Below are positions 58,969 through 64,000 of a DNA stretch of 64,000 bases, piece after piece. A program made the position numbers and the translations under genes. Under the pieces are notes generated by a model that ran no database searches, had not been told where the DNA came from, and saw only the letters and a list, made by a program, of their open reading frames with translations. Origin of the DNA: Bradyrhizobium murdochi (GTDB lineage: Bacteria > Pseudomonadota > Alphaproteobacteria > Rhizobiales > Xanthobacteraceae); the NCBI RefSeq assembly GCF_000472965.1, contig NZ_AXAU01000020.1, positions 1 through 64,000 of the forward strand. Direction: 5' to 3'. Each line of letters begins with the position of its first letter. Position 1 is the first letter of the stretch.

Positions 58969-59886
58969 ATGCGGACATTCAAGGGACGGCGCCCGACGAT
59001 GACCCAGTTTGATGGCGAACTGTCGCCTCCCTTCGAGATCGTGGAGCCGCAGCGCTGGCGGGCGCCGATCATCTTCAACTCGCCCCATTCCGGCTCGGTC
59101 TACCCGTCCGAATTCCTCAACGCCTCCCGGATCGACCTCGCCGCGCTGCGCCGCTCCGAGGATTCGTTCATGGACGAATTGATCGGCGGTCTGAGCGACC
59201 AGGGCTTTCCGACGGTGCGGGTCAATTTCCCCCGTTCCTATGTCGACGTGAACCGCGAGCCCTATGAACTCGATCCACGGATGTTCACCGGCCGCCTGCC
59301 GAGCTTTGCCAACACCCGCTCGGTGCGGGTGGCCGGCGGCCTCGGCACCATCCCGCGCGTGGTCGGCGACGGGCAGGAAATCTATCGCGAGCGGCTTTCC
59401 GTCGATGACGCGCTGGGGCGGATCGAGGCGCTCTACAAGCCCTACCACCGCGCGCTGCGGCGGCTGATCAACAAGGCCCATCAGGCGTTCGGGACTGTGA
59501 TCCTGGTCGATTGCCACTCGATGCCGTCGGTCGGCGTGTCCAGAGAAGAGCCGCGGCGGCCCGATGTCGTGATCGGCGATCGCTACGGCACCAGTTGCGC
59601 GAGCCTTTTGCCCGATGTTGTCGAGCACATCATGAGCGGGCTCGGCTATTCGATCGGCCGCAACAAGCCCTATGCCGGCGGCTTCATTACCGAGCACTAC
59701 GGCAACCCTGCGAGCGGCCTGCACACCGTGCAGCTCGAACTCAACCGCGCGATCTACATGGATGAGCGGCGCAGGGAGCGCAGCCCGCGCTTTGCCCAGG
59801 TGGTCACTGATTTCGCGATGCTGGCGGACGCGCTGGCACAGGTGCCGCTCGGCGACCTCGGCCCGTTCCAGGCGGCGGCGGAGTAG
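58969..59886 (+). CDS. N-formylglutamate amidohydrolase-family protein, 305 aa
   Basis: A zinc-dependent hydrolase of the HutG/N-formylglutamate deformylase group. 'IIFNSPHSGSVYPSEF' (about residues 32-47 from the first Met), 'DSFMDELIGGLSDQGFPTVRVNFPRSYVDVNREPYELDP' and 'VILVDCHSMPSVG' are the family blocks. It is not within a histidine-use (hut) operon, so its true role may lie elsewhere. Start ATG 58969 has AAGGGA close by; ATG 58999 is an alternative. It is divergent from cpdR, as in related rhizobia. Confidence 0.86.
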   Translation: MRTFKGRRPTMTQFDGELSPPFEIVEPQRWRAPIIFNSPHSGSVYPSEFLNASRIDLAALRRSEDSFMDELIGGLSDQGFPTVRVNFPRSYVDVNREPYELDPRMFTGRLPSFANTRSVRVAGGLGTIPRVVGDGQEIYRERLSVDDALGRIEALYKPYHRALRRLINKAHQAFGTVILVDCHSMPSVGVSREEPRRPDVVIGDRYGTSCASLLPDVVEHIMSGLGYSIGRNKPYAGGFITEHYGNPASGLHTVQLELNRAIYMDERRRERSPRFAQVVTDFAMLADALAQVPLGDLGPFQAAAE

Positions 59887-59947
59887 AAGGCCGTCATTCC
59901 GGACGTCGCGCAGCGGCGATCCGGAATCTCGGAGAAAGCAATCTTCA

Positions 59948-59983
59948 AAAGAAAAAAGGGCCGCTTGAATGAACAAGCGGCCC
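59948..59983 (-). terminator. Intrinsic terminator of the small RNA
   Basis: Perfect 10-bp stem GGGCCGCTTG (59958-59967) with CAAGCGGCCC (59974-59983) and a six-base loop. In the minus sense it is followed by TTTTTTCTTTTG. The T-run direction shows that the transcript is on the minus strand. Confidence 0.88.
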
Positions 59984-60039
59984 AAGTCTAGGGAGGAAAC
60001 GCCCAAGGAGGGCAGCGATAGCGCGAGGCGCTACCGCAC
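59948..60039 (-). ncRNA. mmgR: Small RNA of the alpha-r14/mmgR (suhB RNA) type
   Basis: On the minus strand, after a likely -35 TTGCCT and -10 CATATT (about 60045-60075), the RNA would begin near 60039. It contains a first stem GGTAGCGC/GCGCTATC, a short hairpin GCCC-TCCTT-GGGC with an anti-Shine-Dalgarno loop, and a single-stranded GTTTCCTCCCTAGAC segment. It ends in a strong terminator GGGCCGCTTG/CAAGCGGCCC with a T-run at 59948-59957. The length is about 90 nt. From memory, this architecture and the position between an N-formylglutamate amidohydrolase gene and a hisN/suhB-type gene match Sinorhizobium mmgR and the Rfam suhB motif. Confidence 0.8.
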
Positions 60040-60357
60040 CGCAACAATATGCGACCGCGCTGCACAAAAGGCAAGGGTTTTTCGAATCTCTTCCGATGCA
60101 AACCGGGTCACTCTGGCGAATCGGCAACACTGACGACCATGACATTTAATTAAGCAATATCAATTAGTTACGTCATACACCGCTTCAGTTCCGTGCTTAC
60201 TGCAGTGCTGGTATGCCAAAACTCGCGACTTCGTGATGGCCGGGCTAACCAAAAATCCACGCCTGAAACGAAGCCTTTTCGAAAGCGATTCGAAAGTCTG
60301 TTCGCAAGACGAATGGGAATAACGTGCCGTTGGCGATGCGCGGCAGCCCGGATTGGG

Positions 60358-60460
60358 CTAGAGCTTCGGTTCTGATTGATTCAGAACCGAAGCTCTAGCT
60401 TCTAGTTTTGACGCGTTTTCTTCACGCGAACCGGTATCCACTTCGCTCGAAAACGCTATG
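60358..60460. repeat. Palindromic repeat upstream of the phosphatase gene
   Basis: AGAGCTTCGGTTCTGA and its mirror TCAGAACCGAAGCTCT form one hairpin (about 60360-60396); GCGTTTTC and GAAAACGC form a second (about 60413-60458). The second part resembles sequence I recall as common in Bradyrhizobium gaps. The rest of 60076-60498 holds no gene. Confidence 0.65.
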
Positions 60461-60498
60461 GGCAAGAGACGGCATATCTAGTGCGGTAAGGGAAAGCC

Positions 60499-61278
60499 GT
60501 GACGGTCATCGATTTTACAGCCTTTATCGGGCGTCTTGCTACCGCTTCGGGCGAGACCATCCTGCCGTTCTTCCGGACCTCACTTTCCATCGACAACAAG
60601 AGCGCCAGCGATTTCGATCCGGTCACCGAGGCCGATCGCGCCGCCGAGGCCGTCATGCGCCGCCTGATCAAGGCCAATTTCCCTCAACACGGCATCGTCG
60701 GCGAGGAATTCGGCAACGAGCACGAGGATGCCGATTATGTCTGGGTGCTCGATCCCATCGACGGCACCAAATCCTTCATCGCAGGATTTCCGATCTGGGG
60801 CACCCTGATCGCGCTCTTGCACAAGGGCACGCCGGTGTTCGGCATGATGCACCAGCCCTATATCGGCGAGCGCTTTTCCGGCGATAGCGGCTCGGCGCAC
60901 TATTCCGGGCCATCCGGCGAGCGCCGGCTCACAGTGCGCCGCTGCGCGTCGCTGAAGGAGGCGACCTCCTTCACCACCAGTCCACTGCTGATGAACGCCG
61001 CCGACCGCGAGATCTTCGGCCGGGTCGAAAATGCGGTGAGGCTGTCGCGCTATGGCGGCGACTGCTATTCCTACTGCATGCTGGCGGCCGGCCATCTCGA
61101 CCTCGTGGTCGAAACCGAACTCAAGCCCTACGACATCGCGGCATTGATCCCGATCGTCACCGGCGCCGGCGGCATCGTCACCAATTGGGAGGGCGGACCG
61201 GCCCAGCGCGGCGGCCGCATCGTCGCCGCCGGCGACGCCCGCGTCCATGAGGCCACGCTGAAATTGCTGAATTGCTAG
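60499..61278 (+). CDS. hisN: Inositol monophosphatase-family protein (HisN/SuhB type), 259 aa
   Basis: A magnesium-dependent, lithium-sensitive phosphatase. Motifs are 'DFDPVTEADRAAEAVMRRLI', 'HGIVGEEFGNEHEDADYVWVLDPIDGTKSFIAGFPIWGTLIAL' (metal ligands E, D, D) and 'GGDCYSYCMLAAGHLDLVVETELKPYDIAALIPIVTGAGGIVTNW'. The wording 'DPIDGTKSFIAGFP' is closer to histidinol-phosphatase HisN than to SuhB. Start GTG 60499 has AAGGGA upstream. It is downstream of the small-RNA region, divergent from that RNA. Both HisN and SuhB assignments should be considered. Confidence 0.87.
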   Translation: MTVIDFTAFIGRLATASGETILPFFRTSLSIDNKSASDFDPVTEADRAAEAVMRRLIKANFPQHGIVGEEFGNEHEDADYVWVLDPIDGTKSFIAGFPIWGTLIALLHKGTPVFGMMHQPYIGERFSGDSGSAHYSGPSGERRLTVRRCASLKEATSFTTSPLLMNAADREIFGRVENAVRLSRYGGDCYSYCMLAAGHLDLVVETELKPYDIAALIPIVTGAGGIVTNWEGGPAQRGGRIVAAGDARVHEATLKLLNC

Positions 61279-61426
61279 AGACGGCTACACCCAGCGTTTG
61301 GTAAGACGCGCGTACCGACGAACTGCTGCTTTGCTCCCGCTGCAATCGACGGGACCTTGTATTGAGCGCTTCATCGCGTACGATGCCCCGAACACGCACG
61401 TTAGATGCGGGATCGGGGGAGCACTC

Positions 61427-62395
61427 ATGAGACCGCTGAGCAAGCTGCTTGCTGGACTGATGCTGCTCTTATTGCCGGCGCTAGCCTCGGCGCAGGATTT
61501 CCCCAGCAAACCGATCAAGCTGATCGTGCCGTTCCCGGCCGGCGGTCCCAACGACATCATCGCGCGGCTGGTCGGCCAGCGCATGTCGGAAATCACAAAG
61601 CAGCCGGTCGTGATCGACAATCGCGGCGGCCAGGCCGGCGTGCTCGGCACCGATGCGATCGCGAAGGCAGCCCCCGACGGCTACACGATCGGAATCGTGA
61701 GCGCGAGCGCGCTGGTCATCAACCCGGCGATGGAAAAGGTGCCCTACGACGTGGCGAAGGATTTTGCGCCGGTCACGCTGGTCACGACAGTGCCGGAGAT
61801 GCTGGTCGTCGCCAGCAACGTGCCCGCCGGCGACATGAAGGAACTGATCGCGCTCGCCAAGGCACAGCCCGGGAAACTCAATTTTGCTTCCGCCGGTGTC
61901 GGCGGCATGCCGCACCTTGCCGGTGAACTGCTCAAGCAGACGGCCGGAATTGACATCGTGCACGTGCCCTATCGGGGCGCTGCACCCGCCATCAACGATC
62001 TGCTCGGCCAGCAGGTGCAGATGGCGTTCCTCGATCTGCCGGTGCTGCTGCCGCATATCAAGGCTGGCAGTCTGCGTCCGATTGCCCTTGGCGCTCCGAA
62101 ACGTGCGCCCACCTCACCCGACGTGCCGACCACCGCGGAAGTCGGCATGCCGGATCTCCTGATCGAAAACTGGTACGGCATGATCGCGCCGGCCGGTGTG
62201 CCCGAGGCTGTTGTCGCCACCCTGAACCGTGTCGCCAACGAGGCGATGAACGATCCGCAGGTGAAGCAGAAGCTTGCAGATCAAGGCCTGACAGTCGCCG
62301 GCAACACGCCGGGGCATTTTCGCGACTACATCGGAACCGAGGCCCAAAAATGGGCGCGCGTCATCAAGGCTGCCGGCCTCGCCATCGGCAAGTAA
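61427..62395 (+). CDS. Orphan TTT/Bug-family solute-binding protein, 322 aa
   Basis: A periplasmic Bug-type receptor with signal peptide (about residues 1-22, ending 'PALASA-QDF'), 'FPSKPIKLIVPFPAGGPNDIIARLVGQRMSE', 'VVIDNRGGQAGVLGTDAIAKAAPDGYTIG' and 'KLNFASAGVGGMPHLAGELLK'. Start ATG 61427 has GGGGAGC upstream. No tctA or tctB gene lies beside it, so it must share membrane subunits from another locus or serve as a sensor. It is convergent with a LysR gene. Confidence 0.88.
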   Translation: MRPLSKLLAGLMLLLLPALASAQDFPSKPIKLIVPFPAGGPNDIIARLVGQRMSEITKQPVVIDNRGGQAGVLGTDAIAKAAPDGYTIGIVSASALVINPAMEKVPYDVAKDFAPVTLVTTVPEMLVVASNVPAGDMKELIALAKAQPGKLNFASAGVGGMPHLAGELLKQTAGIDIVHVPYRGAAPAINDLLGQQVQMAFLDLPVLLPHIKAGSLRPIALGAPKRAPTSPDVPTTAEVGMPDLLIENWYGMIAPAGVPEAVVATLNRVANEAMNDPQVKQKLADQGLTVAGNTPGHFRDYIGTEAQKWARVIKAAGLAIGK

Positions 62396-62439
62396 CGCCG
62401 GGCCCCCCAGACTTTCAGCATTCGCGCTCCATCGCATGT

Positions 62440-63333
62440 TCAACGTGGCGCAGATTTGCGCAAATGCTCGGCCAATTGCTGCGCGGGCTTGGGCAGCGCC
62501 CGAAAGCTCCGCGCGCAGATCACGAGCCGCCGGTTGGCCCAGGAATCCCTGATCCTGATGACATTGATCTTCATCGATCGCGCGCATCGCTTTGCCGCGA
62601 CTTCAGGCATCACGCCAATGCCGATGCCGGCGGCGACCATCTGACCAATCGCATCGAAACTGTTCAGCCGCGCACGAAAGCGCAGCCGCGCGCCGAGCCG
62701 CGCCGCATGCCCGCTGACATGGGCGTGGAGTGCGATCGAGCTGATCAAGCCGACGAAATCGCGCTCCACCACTTCGGCGAAATCGACCTGCCGCCGATTA
62801 GCCAGTTCGTCGTTGCGCGCGGCAACCAGCACCAGCCGATCCTCGCTGAACGGCATCCGCTCGATATTGTCTGCAAGCGCGTGTTCGGCAGCAAGCCCGA
62901 GATCGGCGGCACCGATGACGATGGCGCGGGCAATGTCGCTGCTTTCGCGTTCCTCGACGTCGATTGAAATGTTCGGATTTGCAGTCAGAAAGGCCGCCAA
63001 TGTCTTCGGCAGATATTCCGAAAGCCCCGACGTGTTGGCGAGGAAACGGACGGTGGCCTTCATGCCGCGGGCAAAGTCGGCGAGATCGCCGCGCATGGTC
63101 TCGATGTTGTGGAGCACGATCCTGGCATGGTCGAGCAGGCTTTCGCCGGCCGGCGTCAACTCGACGCCGCGGCGGCCGCGCGCGAGCAGCGAAACGCCGA
63201 GCGCTTCTTCCAGGCCCTTGATCCGCTCACTCGCCGACGCCAGCGCGAGATGGACCCGCTGCGCGCCATTGGTGATGCTGCGGGTCTCGGCCACGGCGAC
63301 GAAGAGCTGAAGGTCGACCAAATCGAAACGCAT
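62440..63333 (-). CDS. LysR-family regulator, 297 aa
   Basis: The helix-turn-helix is at residues 1-60 ('MRFDLVDLQLFVAVAETRSITNGAQRVHLALASASERIKGLEEALG') with a typical effector domain to the end. AGGGA precedes ATG 63333. It is convergent with the orphan binding-protein gene and divergent from a TauE/SafE-type permease across a repeat. It probably controls that permease gene or its own transcript; the effector is unknown. Confidence 0.9.
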   Translation of the reverse strand: MRFDLVDLQLFVAVAETRSITNGAQRVHLALASASERIKGLEEALGVSLLARGRRGVELTPAGESLLDHARIVLHNIETMRGDLADFARGMKATVRFLANTSGLSEYLPKTLAAFLTANPNISIDVEERESSDIARAIVIGAADLGLAAEHALADNIERMPFSEDRLVLVAARNDELANRRQVDFAEVVERDFVGLISSIALHAHVSGHAARLGARLRFRARLNSFDAIGQMVAAGIGIGVMPEVAAKRCARSMKINVIRIRDSWANRRLVICARSFRALPKPAQQLAEHLRKSAPR

Positions 63334-63352
63334 GGGGATTCCCTGTGGAGCC

Positions 63353-63438
63353 CGTCATTGCGAGGAGCGAAGCGACGAAGCAATCCATCTCGCGGCGCTA
63401 AGAAAGAATGGATTGCTTCGCTGCGCTCGCAATGACGG
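63353..63438. repeat. Palindromic intergenic repeat (CGTCATTGCGAGGAG family)
   Basis: CGTCATTGCGAGGAGCGAAG is mirrored by CTTCGCTGCGCTCGCAATGACGG, with inner GAAGCAATCCAT and ATGGATTGCTTC. It lies between divergent genes, so the long stem separates or covers their promoters. Confidence 0.85.
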
Positions 63439-63522
63439 AGAATATCAGCCTTCGGCGCAGCCGAAGGCTGTCTCCGTAATCTCCAGATTGTGCCTGATAC
63501 GCCGATAGGTCAATGTCCGCCC

Positions 63523-64000
63523 ATGTTCGATTCCTTGCTCATTCTCATCGCGGCGGCGTTCCTGCTGGCCGGCTTCATCAAGGGCGTGATCGGGCTCGGC
63601 CTGCCGACGGTATCGATGGGCCTGCTCGCGGTGACGATGCCGCCGGCGCAAGCGATTGCGATCGTGATCGTGCCGGCGATCGTCACCAACATCTGGCAAA
63701 CCTTCAGCGGCCCGTATTTGCGCGACATCATGCGGCGGCTGTGGCCGCTGATGGCCGGGACTGTCGCCGGCATCTGGCTGAACGCGGGACTGTTGACCGG
63801 CCCCTACGCGCCCTATGGCACCGTCGTTCTCGGCACGCTGCTGGTGATCTACGCCATCCTCGGTCTCAGCCAGCTCCACTTCAAGGTCACGCGCCGCGAC
63901 GAGAAATGGATCGGCGGCATCGTCGGCCTGATCACCGGCGTGGTGTCGGCCGCGACCGGCGTTCAAGTGATTCCATCGATGCCTTATCTGCAGGCGATCG
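63523..64000 (+). CDS. TauE/SafE-family permease, N-terminal part, cut by window edge
   Basis: From ATG 63523 the plus strand stays open to the edge for 159 codons. The product opens 'MFDSLLILIAAAFLLAGFIK' followed by 'GVIGLGLPTVSMGLLAVTMP', the TauE/SafE (DUF81) signature, and has repeated hydrophobic helices (about residues 4-30, 40-62, 76-95, 103-122 and 139-155). Members export sulfite, sulfoacetate or other anions. It is divergent from a LysR gene. The ligand cannot be predicted from the half seen. Confidence 0.82.
   Translation, partial: MFDSLLILIAAAFLLAGFIKGVIGLGLPTVSMGLLAVTMPPAQAIAIVIVPAIVTNIWQTFSGPYLRDIMRRLWPLMAGTVAGIWLNAGLLTGPYAPYGTVVLGTLLVIYAILGLSQLHFKVTRRDEKWIGGIVGLITGVVSAATGVQVIPSMPYLQAI

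Overview
The window looks like chromosomal DNA from a Bradyrhizobium-type alphaproteobacterium (Nitrobacteraceae, Hyphomicrobiales). The base composition is high in G+C and the protein families are typical of that group: NtaA-type monooxygenases, TTT and Bug-type transporters, cpdR beside an N-formylglutamate amidohydrolase, and amidohydrolase/Rieske clusters. Many intergenic gaps hold long palindromic repeat elements of several families. I ran no database search; assignments rest on motifs, gene order and family knowledge.

Layout. 1-9.5 kb: a truncated IS110 transposase at the edge, a family 2 glycosyltransferase divergent from galE, small secreted or stress proteins, and a very large sensor with five tandem GAF domains plus GGDEF and EAL. 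9.8-14.1 kb: a catabolic gene run (Ldh-family dehydrogenase, flavin monooxygenase, FAH-family hydrolase, AhpD-like protein, cupin). 14.2-21.3 kb: an amino-acid locus with a D-amino-acid transaminase, a gltIJKL-type ABC importer, a LysR regulator and a divergent DadA-like dehydrogenase. Two near-identical 15-bp palindromes lie between the regulator and the dehydrogenase. 21.6-29.5 kb: a complete tripartite tricarboxylate transporter, an M20 peptidase, a second NtaA-type monooxygenase and a benzoylformate-decarboxylase-like ThDP enzyme.

29.5-35.6 kb is a gene-poor, accessory-looking stretch. It holds a DUF1127 protein behind a terminator, an orphan P-loop protein, an IS1182-type element whose transposase has two frameshifts, a peptidoglycan-binding protein and an aldo/keto reductase. 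35.6-43.1 kb carries a GFA protein, an Old Yellow Enzyme, an aldehyde dehydrogenase, an SDR, a zinc-ribbon protein and a two-gene unit (GNAT-like protein plus polytopic membrane protein). 43.4-45.7 kb is an envelope-stress-like module (broken membrane gene, YiaA/B, PspA-like, TetR) with three copies of one 13-bp palindrome upstream of the TetR gene.

46-64 kb: a Rieske/amidohydrolase/flavoprotein group, opgG-opgH for osmoregulated periplasmic glucan, a class III cyclase with TolB-like and TPR regions, and tRNA-Val(GAC). Next come cpdR, an N-formylglutamate amidohydrolase, a small RNA matching the alpha-r14/mmgR (suhB RNA) pattern in its expected place, and a hisN/suhB-type phosphatase. The window ends with a solitary Bug-type binding protein, a LysR regulator and the start of a TauE/SafE permease.

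The most useful leads are the two regulatory palindrome sets (19.8-19.9 kb and 45.0-45.1 kb), the small RNA, the five-GAF sensor and the two frameshifted genes. I found no CRISPR array, rRNA or clear novel defence system.
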